Positions 9,342 through 19,191 of a DNA stretch of 64,000 nt are shown one piece after another (position 1 is the stretch's first letter; every line of letters begins with the position of its first letter). The stretch is from Rhodocyclales bacterium. GTDB taxonomy: Bacteria; Pseudomonadota; Gammaproteobacteria; Burkholderiales; Rhodocyclaceae. A program made the translations under genes and the position numbers. The stretch lies in the NCBI GenBank assembly GCA_016214145.1, contig JACRPA010000002.1:868001-932000 (forward strand), written 5' to 3'. Below the pieces are notes generated by a model. That model made no database searches, was not told where the DNA came from, and was given only the letters and a program-made list of their open reading frames with translations.

Positions 9342-10028
9342 TTACTTCTGCGCGACGATGCCATCCACGCCGATGCGCTTGATGCGCTCGCGAGCCGTTT
9401 CGGCCGCTTCCTTGCTGGCGAAGGGGCCGGCGCGCACGCGAGTCTTGCTGCTGCCGTCCGGAGCGGGCAGGACTTCCGTATAGAAATTGTAGCCCTGCTG
9501 CTTGAGCTTTGCCGTCAAGTTGCGCACATTGGTCTGATCGCGGTAGGCGCCCAGCTGGACCACCCATTGCTCGCCATTGTCAGCTGCTGGCGCCGGCTTG
9601 GCTTTGACTTCTTCAGGCTTCTTGACCAGAAGCTTTGCATCGACCGGTGAGGTGGCGCGGGGCTCGGGCGGCTTGCTCGCCTGCACGGCAGGCTGGGCTT
9701 CAGCTTTGGCTGGCGCCGGCTTTTGCTCCGCTTTCGGTTCCGGCTTTGCGGCAGCCTGCCTGGCAGGCTCGGCGGGCTTGCTTTCCGGGGCGGCGGCCGG
9801 CGGCAAGGGCGTCGGGGTCGCGCCGGGCTTGACCGGCAAAATGCGGGAGGTAAAGGCGCCGGTATCCTGGGCAGGAATGCGAATCTGGATGTCCTGCACC
9901 GGCTGCTTGGGGGCCTGGTCCATGACCATCGGCAGGACAATCGCCGCCAGCGCCGCCAGCGCAATGGCGCCAACCAGACGGCGGCGGGCGCGTTTCTTCA
10001 GCTCAAGTTGTGTGTCGTTTTCGCTCAT
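9342..10028 (-). CDS. SPOR domain protein (DedD-like)
   Basis: 228 residues. There is a short basic cytoplasmic tail, one membrane segment (about 18-36), a Pro/Ala/Lys-rich periplasmic linker, and a SPOR domain at about 153-226 that binds denuded septal peptidoglycan. Architecture and position between folC and cvpA match DedD of gammaproteobacteria, a non-essential division protein. The linker contains a segment (RATSPVDAKLL at about 124-134 and KKPEE to 140) that also occurs in FimV encoded 8 kb away. The ATG at 10028 overlaps the end of folC by 26 bases. Confidence 0.85.
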   Translation of the reverse strand: MSENDTQLELKKRARRRLVGAIALAALAAIVLPMVMDQAPKQPVQDIQIRIPAQDTGAFTSRILPVKPGATPTPLPPAAAPESKPAEPARQAAAKPEPKAEQKPAPAKAEAQPAVQASKPPEPRATSPVDAKLLVKKPEEVKAKPAPAADNGEQWVVQLGAYRDQTNVRNLTAKLKQQGYNFYTEVLPAPDGSSKTRVRAGPFASKEAAETARERIKRIGVDGIVAQK

Positions 10029-11301
10029 CGTCTATCGCGTGCAGCACACCGGCCACGGTGAGGAAGGAACCGAAGGCCACAATTCTATCATTTTCCCCTG
10101 ACTGCTCCCTCGCCGCGCGGTAGGCATCGGCGGGCGAATCGAAGCACGCTTCGACGTGAATGCCGTGATCTGCCAGGATCCGGGCCAGGATCTCGGCTGT
10201 CGCCCCGCGCGGCCCCGGCAGGGTCGCCACGAACCAGCGGTCCACGCGACCCTTGACGCGTTCGATGACGCCGGCAATATCCTTGTCGGCCAGCATGCCG
10301 AACACGGCCCAGGTCTCGGGATGGAAAGCCATGCCGCCGAGATTGTCCGCCAGCACGCCGGCCGCCTGCGGATTGTGACCGACATCCAGCACCACCGCCG
10401 GGCGTCCCGGCAAGACCTGGAAGCGCCCGGGCAGTTCGACCTCGATCAGTCCGCAGCGGATGTCCTGCATGGAAACCGGCAGCCGGTCTGCCAACGCCTC
10501 CAGCGCGGCGATTGCCGTGCAGGCGTTCGCCAGCTGGATGGCGCCGCGCAAGGCCGGATGGGCCAGCCCGCCCCGTCTGCCGCGGCGTCCCCACCAGGTC
10601 CACTGCCCCTGCTCGGCCATATAGCCGAAATCCTGGCCCATTACCTGCAACTCGGCGCCGATGATCCCCGCGTGGTCTAGCAGGCTTTGCGGCGGTTGCG
10701 CGTCACCAACGATGGCGGGCCTGCCAGGACGGAATATGCCCGCCTTCTCGAAGCCGATCGCCTCGCGCGTCTCGCCGAGGTAATCCATGTGATCGAGATC
10801 GATCGCGGTGACGATGGCGCAATCCGCATCGAAGACATTCACCGCGTCCAGTCGACCGCCCAGTCCGACTTCCAGGATGACCGCCTCGACCCCGGCCATC
10901 GAAAACGCCTGCCAGGCCGCCAGGGTGCCGAACTCGAAATACGTCAGCGGCGTGTCGCCGCGCGCCGCCTCCACCTTCGCAAAGGATCCGCACAGCGCCT
11001 CATCGGAGGCGGGGCGGCCATCGATGCGCACCCGCTCGTTGTAGTCGATGAGATGCGGCGAGGTATACAGGCCGACGCGATAGCCGGCGCTGAGCAGGAT
11101 GCGCTCCAGCATGGCGCAGGTGGAACCCTTGCCGTTAGTGCCGCCGACGGTGATCACCGGCACGCCCTGTCCAACCCCGAGAGCGCGTTGCACCGCCCGA
11201 ACGCGGTCCAGGCCCAGTTCGATCGGCTGCGCATGCAGGCGCTCGATGTGGGCCAGCCAGTCCTGCAGCGAGGCGCGAGGGGTGAGGGGCAAGGGATGCA
11301 T
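10003..11301 (-). CDS. folC: Bifunctional dihydrofolate synthase / folylpolyglutamate synthase
   Basis: 432-residue ATP-dependent Mur-ligase-type enzyme. It joins glutamate to dihydropteroate and then extends the glutamate tail of folates. The P-loop is GGTNGKGS at residues 53-60. The C-terminal ligase domain is recognisable from LPGRFQVLPG and DVGHNPQA. The start ATG at 11301 gives MHPLPLTPRA. It lies 30 bases after accD and overlaps the SPOR gene at its 3' end, in the conserved accD-folC-dedD order. Confidence 0.94.
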   Translation of the reverse strand: MHPLPLTPRASLQDWLAHIERLHAQPIELGLDRVRAVQRALGVGQGVPVITVGGTNGKGSTCAMLERILLSAGYRVGLYTSPHLIDYNERVRIDGRPASDEALCGSFAKVEAARGDTPLTYFEFGTLAAWQAFSMAGVEAVILEVGLGGRLDAVNVFDADCAIVTAIDLDHMDYLGETREAIGFEKAGIFRPGRPAIVGDAQPPQSLLDHAGIIGAELQVMGQDFGYMAEQGQWTWWGRRGRRGGLAHPALRGAIQLANACTAIAALEALADRLPVSMQDIRCGLIEVELPGRFQVLPGRPAVVLDVGHNPQAAGVLADNLGGMAFHPETWAVFGMLADKDIAGVIERVKGRVDRWFVATLPGPRGATAEILARILADHGIHVEACFDSPADAYRAAREQSGENDRIVAFGSFLTVAGVLHAIDDERKRHTT

Positions 11302-11331
11302 TGCGTGGGCGAGCGGCCGCCCGCCCGGGAA

Positions 11332-12192
11332 TCAGGCCGCCGGGATTTTCTGCAGCAGGGTCAGCAGCGATGCCAGCTTGTCGCGCATCTCGCGCCGGTC
11401 GACGATCATGTCGATGGCGCCCTTCTCCAGCAGAAACTCGGCGCGCTGGAAGCCTTCCGGCAATTTCTCCCGTACCGTCTGCTCGATGACGCGCGGGCCG
11501 GCAAAGCCGATCAGGGCGCCCGGCTCGGCAATGACCACGTCGCCGACGAAGGCAAAGCTGGCCGAGACGCCGCCCATGGTCGGATCGGTGAGGATGGAAA
11601 TGAAGGGCAGCCGGTTGGCCGAGAGCTGTGTGACGGCCGCCGTGGTCTTGGCCATCTGCATGAGGGAAAACAGCCCCTCCTGCATGCGTGCGCCGCCGGT
11701 GGCCGTGATGCAGATGAACGGCATCTGCTGCTCGACCGCCACGCGCACGCCGCGCACGAAGCGCTCGCCGACCACCGACCCCATCGAGCCGCCCATGAAC
11801 TCGAACTCGAATGCCGCAATCACTGCCGGCAGGGTCTTCACCGCGCCCTGCATCACCACCAGAGCGTCGCCCTCTTCCGTCTCGTCCGCCGCCGCATTGA
11901 GCCGCTCGGCATAGCGCTTGCTGTCCTTGAACTTGAGCGGATCGACCGGCAGCACCTCGGCGCCGATCTCGAATCGCCCTTCCGGATCGAGCAGCAGGTC
12001 GATCCGGGCGCGGGCGCGCACGCGGTGATGGTGGCCGCACTTCGGGCAGACGCTCAGATTCTTCTCCAGGTCGGAGCTGTAGAGCGTCGCCTCGCAACTG
12101 GGGCACTTGCACCAGAGCCCTTCGGGAATCGACTTCTTGGCGCCCTCGGCACGCTTGATCTTGGGCGGAAGGAGTTTCTGCAGCCAACTCAT
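11332..12192 (-). CDS. accD: Acetyl-CoA carboxylase carboxyltransferase subunit beta
   Basis: 286 residues. This is the beta half of the carboxyltransferase that makes malonyl-CoA, acting with AccA. The N-terminal zinc ribbon has Cys30, Cys33, Cys49 and Cys52 (CPSC and CPKC), and the crotonase-like core follows ([25 protein letters not shown]). The ATG at 12192 overlaps the trpA stop by 4 bases, so it is translationally coupled to the tryptophan genes. Confidence 0.96.
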   Translation of the reverse strand: MSWLQKLLPPKIKRAEGAKKSIPEGLWCKCPSCEATLYSSDLEKNLSVCPKCGHHHRVRARARIDLLLDPEGRFEIGAEVLPVDPLKFKDSKRYAERLNAAADETEEGDALVVMQGAVKTLPAVIAAFEFEFMGGSMGSVVGERFVRGVRVAVEQQMPFICITATGGARMQEGLFSLMQMAKTTAAVTQLSANRLPFISILTDPTMGGVSASFAFVGDVVIAEPGALIGFAGPRVIEQTVREKLPEGFQRAEFLLEKGAIDMIVDRREMRDKLASLLTLLQKIPAA

Positions 12193-13013
12193 TTGATCGC
12201 CTCCCTGGAAACGGCCAGTTCATCCATGGCGTCACGGATGCCCCGCAGGAAGGCGGCCACATTGGCGGCAGCCTGCTCGCGCGGACTCTTTTCGATCTCT
12301 TCGATGATGCGGCTGCCGATCACCACCGCGTCGGCCACCGCGGCGATGCGCCGCGCGCTTTCCGCATCGCGAATGCCGAAGCCGACGCCGACCGGCATGC
12401 CGACTTCCTGGCGGATGACCGGAATGCGCCGCGCCACCTCGTCCAGGTCGAGGTGCCCGGCGCCGGTGACGCCCTTCAGCGACACGTAATAGATGTAGCC
12501 GCTGCCGACCGCGGCCACCTGGCCGTAGCGCTCGTCCGTCGAAGTCGGCGCCAGCAGGAAGATCGGATCGATGCCGGCCGCCTTGATTTTCGCCGCGAAG
12601 TCGATGCACTCCTCGGGCGGATAGTCCACCACCAGCACGCCATCGACGCCGGCCTGCTTCGCCTCGGCGGCAAAGGCGCCGGTCCCCATCGCCTCGATCG
12701 GGTTGGCATAGCCCATCAGCACCACCGGCGTAGCGGCATCGCCGGCGCGGAATTCGCGCACGATGGCCAGCACCTGGCGCAGCGACGTGCCGTGCTTGAG
12801 CGCCCGCTCGGAGGCGCGCTGGATGGTCGGCCCGTCCGCCATCGGGTCGGAGAAGGGCACGCCCAGCTCGATGATGTCGGCGCCGCCCGCCACCAGCGCG
12901 CGCATCAGCGGCAGCGTCAGGGCGGGATCGGGGTCGCCGGCGGTGATGAAGGGGATCAGCGCCTTGCGACCCTGTGCGGCAAGCTTCTCGAAAGTACTCT
13001 GGATGCGCGACAT
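12189..13013 (-). CDS. trpA: Tryptophan synthase alpha subunit
   Basis: 274 residues. It cleaves indole-3-glycerol phosphate and passes indole to TrpB through a tunnel. The catalytic residues are visible as Glu49 ([10 protein letters not shown]) and Asp60. The start is the ATG at 13013 ([11 protein letters not shown]), which overlaps the trpB stop by one base. An open frame continues well upstream, but there it reads trpB out of frame and is not coding. Confidence 0.95.
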   Translation of the reverse strand: MSRIQSTFEKLAAQGRKALIPFITAGDPDPALTLPLMRALVAGGADIIELGVPFSDPMADGPTIQRASERALKHGTSLRQVLAIVREFRAGDAATPVVLMGYANPIEAMGTGAFAAEAKQAGVDGVLVVDYPPEECIDFAAKIKAAGIDPIFLLAPTSTDERYGQVAAVGSGYIYYVSLKGVTGAGHLDLDEVARRIPVIRQEVGMPVGVGFGIRDAESARRIAAVADAVVIGSRIIEEIEKSPREQAAANVAAFLRGIRDAMDELAVSREAIK

Positions 13014-14224
13014 CAGAATTGGATTCCCGATTTCTCCGCCACGGTATGCATGTCCTTGTCGCCGCGGCCGGAGAGGTTCACCAGCAGCAGCTTGTCCTTC
13101 GGCAGCGTCGGCGCCAGCCTGGCGGCATAGGCCAGCGCATGCGCGGATTCCAGCGCCGGAATGATGCCCTCGCAGCGGCACAGCGCATGGAAGGCGGCCA
13201 GCGCCTCGTCGTCGGTCGCCGCGACATAGTCGGCGCGGTGGCTGTCCTTCAGCCAGGCGTGTTCCGGGCCGACGCCGGGGTAATCGAGTCCGGCGGAAAT
13301 CGAATGCGTCTCGATGATCTGGCCGTTCTCGTCCTGCAGCAGGTAGGTGCGGTTGCCGTGCAGCACGCCGGGCCGGCCGGCGATGAGCGAGGCGGCATGA
13401 TGGCCGCTGTCCAGACCGTAGCCGGCCGCCTCGACGCCGACCAGCTTCACCGTCTCGTCCGGGATGTAGTCGTAGAAGATGCCCATGGCGTTGGAGCCGC
13501 CGCCGACGCAGGCGATGACATAGTCCGGCTGGCGTCCCGCCAGCTCGGGCATCTGCACGCGGCATTCCTCGCCGATGACGGACTGGAAGTCGCGCACCAT
13601 CATCGGATAGGGATGCGGGCCGGCCACCGTGCCGATGATGTAGAAGGTGTTGCCGACATGGGTCACCCAGTCGCGCATGGCCTCGTTGAGGGCGTCCTTC
13701 AGCGTCTTCGAGCCGGATTCCACCGGCACCACGCTGGCGCCGAGCAGCTTCATGCGGTAGACGTTGGCGGCCTGGCGCTTGATGTCCTCGCTGCCCATGT
13801 AGACCACGCATTCCATGCCGTAGCGGGCCGCCACCGTGGCGGTGGCGACGCCGTGCTGCCCCGCGCCGGTTTCGGCGATGACGCGCGGTTTGCCCATGCG
13901 GCGCGCCAGCATCGCCTGGCCGATGCAGTTGTTTATCTTGTGCGCGCCGGTGTGATTCAGATCCTCGCGCTTGAGGAAGATTTGCGCCCCGCCGAGCAGT
14001 TCCGACCAGCGCCTGGCGTGGTAGATCGGGCTGGGACGGCCGACGTAGTGCTTCAGTTCGTACTCGAATTCGGCCTTGAAGGCAGGGTCTGCCTTGGCGG
14101 CGGCATAGGCCGCGCGCAACTCGTCGAGCGCCTCGATAAGCGTCTCGGCGACGAAGGTGCCGCCGTATGGGCCGAAATGGCCGCGCGCGTCGGGCAGGTT
14201 GTAGGGTGACTCAGGCTTCCCCAT
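13013..14224 (-). CDS. trpB: Tryptophan synthase beta subunit
   Basis: 403 residues. PLP enzyme that condenses indole with serine to give tryptophan. The PLP lysine is Lys96 in HTGAHKINN, and the phosphate-binding loop GGGSNAMG is present. The ATG at 14224 ([10 protein letters not shown]) is preferred over an upstream in-frame start at 14326 inside trpF. It overlaps trpF by 14 bases and trpA by one base, so the trio is tightly coupled. Confidence 0.96.
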   Translation of the reverse strand: MGKPESPYNLPDARGHFGPYGGTFVAETLIEALDELRAAYAAAKADPAFKAEFEYELKHYVGRPSPIYHARRWSELLGGAQIFLKREDLNHTGAHKINNCIGQAMLARRMGKPRVIAETGAGQHGVATATVAARYGMECVVYMGSEDIKRQAANVYRMKLLGASVVPVESGSKTLKDALNEAMRDWVTHVGNTFYIIGTVAGPHPYPMMVRDFQSVIGEECRVQMPELAGRQPDYVIACVGGGSNAMGIFYDYIPDETVKLVGVEAAGYGLDSGHHAASLIAGRPGVLHGNRTYLLQDENGQIIETHSISAGLDYPGVGPEHAWLKDSHRADYVAATDDEALAAFHALCRCEGIIPALESAHALAYAARLAPTLPKDKLLLVNLSGRGDKDMHTVAEKSGIQF

Positions 14225-14834
14225 CTCGTACTCCAGATATGAACGCGGCCATCTTGCCGGCGTCCTTGATTCCCTTGGCGGCTTCCACACCGCTGCTGAC
14301 ATCCACCGCCCACGGCCGGACGGCACGCACCGCCTCGGTCACATTGCCGGCATCGAGGCCGCCGGACAGGACGACCGGTTGGGGCAGGCTCGGCGGGATC
14401 AGCGACCAGTCGAAGGGCTTGCCGCCACCGCCGTAGCCCTCGACGTAGGCGTCGAGCAGCAGGCCCTGCGAGGAAAAATAGGTGTTGGCGTATTTTACCA
14501 AATCGAGGCCCGGCCTGACCCGCGCCGCCTTGATGTAGGGGGCATGGAAGGAACGGCAGAACGACTCCTCCTCGTCGCCGTGGAACTGCAGCAACTGGAT
14601 CGGCACCGCCTCCATGACCCGCCGCACCGCCAGCTTCGACTCGTTCACGAACAGGCCGACCAGGGTGACGAAGGGCGGCACGATGCGGGCAATCTCCCAA
14701 GCCTGCTCCACGCTGATGCAGCGCGGGCTGGGCGCATAGAAGACCAGACCGAGGGCGTCTGCGCCGAGTTCGACCGCAGCGCGTGCATCCTCGGGGCGGG
14801 TGATGCCGCAGATCTTGATGCGGGTTCTTTGCAA
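14211..14834 (-). CDS. trpF: Phosphoribosylanthranilate isomerase
   Basis: 207 residues from a TTG start at 14834. A (beta/alpha)8 enzyme that isomerises phosphoribosylanthranilate in tryptophan synthesis. The catalytic cysteine lies in IKICGIT close to the N-terminus, and the C-terminal phosphate site is DVSSGVE. The TTG lies one base after the truA stop and gives the usual family N-terminus. An ATG further upstream at 14876 would add 14 atypical residues inside truA. No strong ribosome-binding site is seen, so it probably relies on coupling to truA. Confidence 0.92.
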   Translation of the reverse strand: MQRTRIKICGITRPEDARAAVELGADALGLVFYAPSPRCISVEQAWEIARIVPPFVTLVGLFVNESKLAVRRVMEAVPIQLLQFHGDEEESFCRSFHAPYIKAARVRPGLDLVKYANTYFSSQGLLLDAYVEGYGGGGKPFDWSLIPPSLPQPVVLSGGLDAGNVTEAVRAVRPWAVDVSSGVEAAKGIKDAGKMAAFISGVRDGEA

Positions 14835-14835
14835 G

Positions 14836-15630
14836 CTAGAAGGCCAGCGGATGGAAAGGCGCGATGATACGGCCATTCGTGGGCAACTGCCAGCGCGCTT
14901 CGTACTCGACGCCGGACAAATACAGGCCGTTCGGCGAGAAGGTCGGTGCCGCGTGGCTGCGATCCCGGCACGCGATCAGTTCGGCGATCCATTGCGGCGG
15001 CTGGGCCGCCTTGCCGACATACACCAGGGCCCCGACCATGTTGCGCACCATGTGGTGCAGGAAGGCAGTGGCGCGGAAATCGAAAATCACGTAATCGCCC
15101 TCGCGCCGCACATCCGCCTGATGCAGCGTCTTCACCGGCGACTTGGCCTGGCACTCGGCGGCGCGGAATGCGGAAAAGTCCTGCTCCCCCGCCAGCAGCG
15201 CTGCCCCTGCGCGCATGGCCTCGATGTCGAGCTGGAGATGGAACCAGCCGACCTTGCCGTGCAGAAGTGCGGGACGCACCGCGTGGTTGTAGAGCACATA
15301 GCGATAGCTGCGCGAGCGCGCGGAAAAGCGCGCATGGAAATCGTCCGGCACCACGCGCGACCAGCGCACGGCGATGCTGTCCGGCAGATGGGCATTCACC
15401 CCGCGCACCCAGGCGTTCTCCGGCCTGGCTGCAGGGGTGTCGAAATGCACCGTCTGTGCCGCCGCATGCACCCCGGCGTCCGTGCGGCCGGCGCATATGA
15501 CCCGAACCGGCGCATCGGCGATTTCGGCCAGCGCCCGTTCCAGCGCATCCTGAACGGTGTTGCCCTGCGGCTGGGTCTGCCAGCCGGAAAAAGGGGCGCC
15601 ATCGTACTCCAATCCAAGCGCTATTCTCAC
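14836..15630 (-). CDS. truA: tRNA pseudouridine(38-40) synthase
   Basis: 264 residues. It converts uridines 38-40 of the tRNA anticodon arm to pseudouridine. The catalytic aspartate is Asp51 in CAGRTDAGVHA. The start is GTG at 15630, preceded by a GGAG eight bases upstream and overlapping the stop of the membrane-protein gene (GTGA). It stands between fimV and trpF as in many Proteobacteria. Confidence 0.95.
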   Translation of the reverse strand: MRIALGLEYDGAPFSGWQTQPQGNTVQDALERALAEIADAPVRVICAGRTDAGVHAAAQTVHFDTPAARPENAWVRGVNAHLPDSIAVRWSRVVPDDFHARFSARSRSYRYVLYNHAVRPALLHGKVGWFHLQLDIEAMRAGAALLAGEQDFSAFRAAECQAKSPVKTLHQADVRREGDYVIFDFRATAFLHHMVRNMVGALVYVGKAAQPPQWIAELIACRDRSHAAPTFSPNGLYLSGVEYEARWQLPTNGRIIAPFHPLAF

Positions 15631-16265
15631 GCGACGGCTCCGATGAAAGCCGCTATGACCAAAGTCAGTCCCGCCAGGACGGCGAAATCCCCAGCCCTCA
15701 GCGGGGAGACTTGCAAGCTGAGGCCGACCATCCCGCTTTCAGCCATATCGCCCTGCAGCCACTCCCGCCAGTGCCTGCCTGGAGGGGATTGCTCGACGTA
15801 ATGCATCACCAGCATCAAACGCACGGCCACACGACCACGATCCAGCCCCAGCCAGGACAAGGGTCGCATCAGGCCATGCAGCCCGGCCACCAGGCCTTCC
15901 ACGCCGGTGGCTTGCAGCAGCACAGCCAGGATCGCCAGCACGAAGAGAAGCCGCATCAAGTGCTCGCAGCCGAGGCGCACCCCTTCCGCCGTCGGACCGA
16001 GGCTGCCCAGCGCCGGCAGCAGGTAGCGGCCCGGTGTGGCCAGTGCGAAGAGCAGCACGAGCGAGACGATCAGCCAGCGGGTGCGCTTCAGCAACAAGCC
16101 CAGCCGCTTCGGCGCCAGCCGGACGCCTGCAGCCAATCCGGCAGCGCAAGCCAGAGACAGTCCGGACAGGGGCAGCCACTGGACAAGCGCAGCCATCACG
16201 CCCCAAACAATGAGACGAACGGTCGGGTGCAACATCGGGTTACGGAGGGAGGCGACGGAGGGCAT
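15627..16265 (-). CDS. Integral membrane protein of unknown function (weak CbiQ/EcfT-like character)
   Basis: 212 residues with about six hydrophobic segments. I do not recognise it firmly. The helix pattern and the central Arg-rich loop (PKRLGLLLKRTRW) recall the T component of ECF/CbiQ transporters, but no ATPase or S component is encoded nearby. The ATG at 16265 has a good ribosome-binding site (GGAGGG); a TTG at 16289 overlapping the fimV stop is an alternative. It fills the fimV-truA interval and is coupled to both neighbours. It carries a copy of the 24-base motif near its 3' end. Confidence 0.6.
   Translation of the reverse strand: MPSVASLRNPMLHPTVRLIVWGVMAALVQWLPLSGLSLACAAGLAAGVRLAPKRLGLLLKRTRWLIVSLVLLFALATPGRYLLPALGSLGPTAEGVRLGCEHLMRLLFVLAILAVLLQATGVEGLVAGLHGLMRPLSWLGLDRGRVAVRLMLVMHYVEQSPPGRHWREWLQGDMAESGMVGLSLQVSPLRAGDFAVLAGLTLVIAAFIGAVA
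15661..15684 (-). repeat. Interspersed 24-base motif, copy 2 (inside membrane-protein gene)
   Basis: On the minus strand: CGCCGT, CCTGGCGG, GACTGACTTT. It reads AVLAGLTL in the host gene. Confidence 0.85.
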
Positions 16266-16285
16266 TGCACCCTCCGCCAGACGAT

Positions 16286-19129
16286 TCAACTCAGCTTGGC
16301 CAACAAGCTTTGCGCCTTGGCCTGCTGCTCGGCACTGCCTTCCTTGGTCACTTCGGCCAGCAATTCGCGAGCACCTTCCTTGTCGCCCATCTCCTCGTAG
16401 GCCTTGGCCAGTTCAAGCTTGGTTGCCACTTCGTCCCCGGCGGCAGGCTCTGCGGCTGCCGTTTCCCCGAGGTCCAGACTGATGGACCCGATATCCATGT
16501 CGGGGGCCGTCTGGGGCACCGGTTTTGCCGCAGGCGGCGCGCCGATGTTGAAGTCAAAATCGAGAGCGCTTCCACCTGCGATCGTCTTTTCTAGATCGAC
16601 CACTTCAGCCGAAGCAGGAGCAGCGGCGGTGGCAGGTGCGCCAAGATCGAGGTCGAAGTGCAGACCCTCAACGGCGGTCGATGCTGCGGCAGGTTCGTCG
16701 AGCTTGATGTCGAGCGCAAGGTCGGCCGCAGGAGTCTGGGCCGACTTCGCCACGTCCATGATCATGGTCGCTTCGGCGTTGTACACAGTCGGTTTGTTTT
16801 CCGGCGGCTTGAAATCCAGGCCAAGATCAAAATCCAGTCCTGCAGAAGCTTCCGTCTTTGCAGGCGCCGGGGCCTGCGAAGACGGCGCCTTGGCCGCCGG
16901 CGCTGCCGGGGAACCCAGGTCCAGATCGAAATCCAGTGCAGGCACAGCGGCGGGCGCTTCAACTGCGGCTTCGACGGGTTTTTCCAGGATCACCGTCGCT
17001 GCACCCTTTTCCACCGCCTCGGATATCTGGCTCAGCTCGCCGGGCATGGTCCAGGTATCGCGCAACTGCTTTTCGCCGGCAGGGACGATGATCGTCGTGT
17101 CGGTATGGACGGACTGCTTGTCCCCGGCAGCCCCGCCCCCATACAACGGGTTGGCCGGATCGAGCTTCAACCCCATCGCAGCGGCTTTTTCCCAATCACC
17201 GCCGACGCCGCCCGTCTGGGCATAGAGATCGCTTGCCAAGGTCTCGAATTGCTTGTTGTTCTTGCGGCCCGCGTAAATTTCCAGCAGCTTGACGTGAATC
17301 GCGGTACGGGTCGGGTCGGTCTTCAGCGCATCGAGCAGAATCTCCTCGGCCTGCGCGTCACGGCCGTAGGCCATGTAAACATCCGCCTCGGCCACCGGAT
17401 CGACGCCTTCGTCGGCATCAATGGCGCTGATGGAAGCCTGGCTGAAATCCGTCGCCATCGAGCTGCCCGTCGTATCGACGCTCTGACCCCCGGTGGCGCC
17501 GAAAACGGAATTGGCCGTCAAGTTGGCCGTGGTCGTCGGCGGCGCTTCACCGCCTTCCTGCTCCTGCTTTTTCCGACGCTGGCGATAGGCGATGAAGCCG
17601 AGCAGACCCAGCACCAGCACGCCACCGCCGAGGATGGCCGGATTGTCCATCAATTCATCAAGGAAATCCGGCTCGGGCGGGGGCGGAGGGGCCGACGTTT
17701 TCTTGGGCGCGGGTTTCGGCGCCTCCGCCGGTTTGGGCGGCTCGGCAGGCTTGGCCGCTTCCGCCGGTTTTTCAACCTCGGCGGACTTGGCTGGTGCGAC
17801 TTCAACAGATTTGGCCGGCTCGGCCGGTTTTTCGGCCGGCTTCTCCGCGGCTGTCGGCGCGGGCACGACTGCGGGCGAGGTCTCAGGCGCCTTGATCGGC
17901 GCCGCTGGAACAGGCGCTTCGGGTTTCTTCACTTCAACTACGGGAGGCGGAGCCGCTTTCGCAGCAGCCTGCTTCTGCAACTCGGCCATGCCCTGGCTCT
18001 TCAGTTCGACTAGCTCCTGCAGTTTTTTGACGTTCTTCTCGAGATCCGCCTGGCGCGACTGCGCTTCCTTGAGCGCCCGATCCTTGGCAACCAGGTCTTC
18101 CTCCAGCGCGGCGATCTTGCCCTGCGCGGCGCGCGTGTCCTTGGCCGTCTCCGCCTTGGAAACCTTCAACTGGTCTTTCGCCTCGGCCGGCGCCGGCGCC
18201 TTGTCCTCGACTTTCGCGCCTATCTTGCCCGTGGCAACCTGCTTGGCAACATCCTCCTTCGGCGCCTCCGCGCCGGCGGCGGCCGAGGCAAGCTTCTGTC
18301 GATAGGCATTGAAGTCGGCGGTATGCACCGAGATGGTTTTCCGCGCGTCGCGCGCCTCCACTGCCGCAACGGCATCGCGATCGGGTATGTTCAGGATCTT
18401 GCCCGCCTTCAGGCGATGCATGTTGTTGCCGATGAAGGCATCCTTGTTGCTGCGGAAGATGGCAACCAGCATCTGATCCAGGCTGACGCCGTCGTAGCGG
18501 GACTCGGCAGCGATCTTGCGCAGGTATTCGCCCTTCTTCACTTCACGGCCTTGCGCATCACCGGCCGGCTTGGCCTCTTCGGGCTTCTTCGCCAGGAGCT
18601 TGTCATCCATCGGCGCCGTGGCACGTACTTCCGGCTGCTTGGGGGCCGAAACCGGCGAAGGCTGGGCGGCGGCGTCGCGCTTGGCGACGGGAGCCGCAAC
18701 GGGCTTGCGCGCCAAGGCTTCGGGGGCCGGATCCAGCAGGAAAGTGTATTCGCGCACCAGGCGGCCGGCGGTCCAGTTCAACTCGATCAGCAGGTCGAGA
18801 AAGGGATCGTTGACCGGGCGGTCCGTCGTCATCCGGATCACCGGCTGTCCGCCAGTCCGCTTGTCGATCACCAATTTGATGCCGGACAGGGCTGGGGAGA
18901 ACTCGATGCCGGCCTGCTTGAAGGCGTCATGCGAGGCCAGCTTTGCGGATAAAGAGGATAACTCCTCGCGGGAGGCGGTCAGTTCGACCTCGGCGCGCAG
19001 CGGCTGCCCCAACGCGGAGAGCACCGTGATCCTGCCCAGTCCCGCAGCGTTCGCACCCAATGGCAGCACAGCCAACGCCGTCGCCAATACGGATGCCTTG
19101 AATGAGAGTCTCAGGATTTTTTTATGCAC
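16286..19129 (-). CDS. fimV: FimV-type polar hub protein
   Basis: 947 residues. Order of parts: signal peptide (1-29), FimV N-terminal domain (about 30-135), LysM-like peptidoglycan-binding domain (about 196-248), coiled coil (about 318-392), Pro/Ala/Glu/Lys-rich linker (about 400-485), one membrane segment (497-515), a long acidic cytoplasmic region with repeated DFDLDLG-type units, and a C-terminal TPR-like FimV domain (about 905-945). In pseudomonads FimV organises polar machinery and supports type IV pilus twitching. The start is GTG at 19129 with a strong GAGGGGG upstream. No pilus genes lie in the window. Confidence 0.93.
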   Translation of the reverse strand: MHKKILRLSFKASVLATALAVLPLGANAAGLGRITVLSALGQPLRAEVELTASREELSSLSAKLASHDAFKQAGIEFSPALSGIKLVIDKRTGGQPVIRMTTDRPVNDPFLDLLIELNWTAGRLVREYTFLLDPAPEALARKPVAAPVAKRDAAAQPSPVSAPKQPEVRATAPMDDKLLAKKPEEAKPAGDAQGREVKKGEYLRKIAAESRYDGVSLDQMLVAIFRSNKDAFIGNNMHRLKAGKILNIPDRDAVAAVEARDARKTISVHTADFNAYRQKLASAAAGAEAPKEDVAKQVATGKIGAKVEDKAPAPAEAKDQLKVSKAETAKDTRAAQGKIAALEEDLVAKDRALKEAQSRQADLEKNVKKLQELVELKSQGMAELQKQAAAKAAPPPVVEVKKPEAPVPAAPIKAPETSPAVVPAPTAAEKPAEKPAEPAKSVEVAPAKSAEVEKPAEAAKPAEPPKPAEAPKPAPKKTSAPPPPPEPDFLDELMDNPAILGGGVLVLGLLGFIAYRQRRKKQEQEGGEAPPTTTANLTANSVFGATGGQSVDTTGSSMATDFSQASISAIDADEGVDPVAEADVYMAYGRDAQAEEILLDALKTDPTRTAIHVKLLEIYAGRKNNKQFETLASDLYAQTGGVGGDWEKAAAMGLKLDPANPLYGGGAAGDKQSVHTDTTIIVPAGEKQLRDTWTMPGELSQISEAVEKGAATVILEKPVEAAVEAPAAVPALDFDLDLGSPAAPAAKAPSSQAPAPAKTEASAGLDFDLGLDFKPPENKPTVYNAEATMIMDVAKSAQTPAADLALDIKLDEPAAASTAVEGLHFDLDLGAPATAAAPASAEVVDLEKTIAGGSALDFDFNIGAPPAAKPVPQTAPDMDIGSISLDLGETAAAEPAAGDEVATKLELAKAYEEMGDKEGARELLAEVTKEGSAEQQAKAQSLLAKLS

Positions 19130-19162
19130 CGCGTCCCCCTCGCGGAGAGTTTCCGAACAAGT

Positions 19163-19191
19163 AACATAACATCATGATCTTAGCTATGCAA
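19163..19191 (-). promoter_or_regulatory. Candidate fimV promoter with overlapping inverted repeat
   Basis: On the minus strand TTGCAT (19191-19186) and TATGTT (19168-19163) are 17 bases apart, about 34 bases before the fimV GTG. A perfect inverted repeat, TTAGCT-ATGCA-AGCTAA (19080+100 to 19196, i.e. 19180-19196), covers the -35 box and could be an operator. Both are weak by consensus. Confidence 0.35.

Noticed and set aside
12189-13811. A 540-codon frame that looks like a trpB-trpA fusion
   Set aside because: Upstream of 13013 it reads trpB in the wrong frame; trpB itself is intact and stops at 13013.
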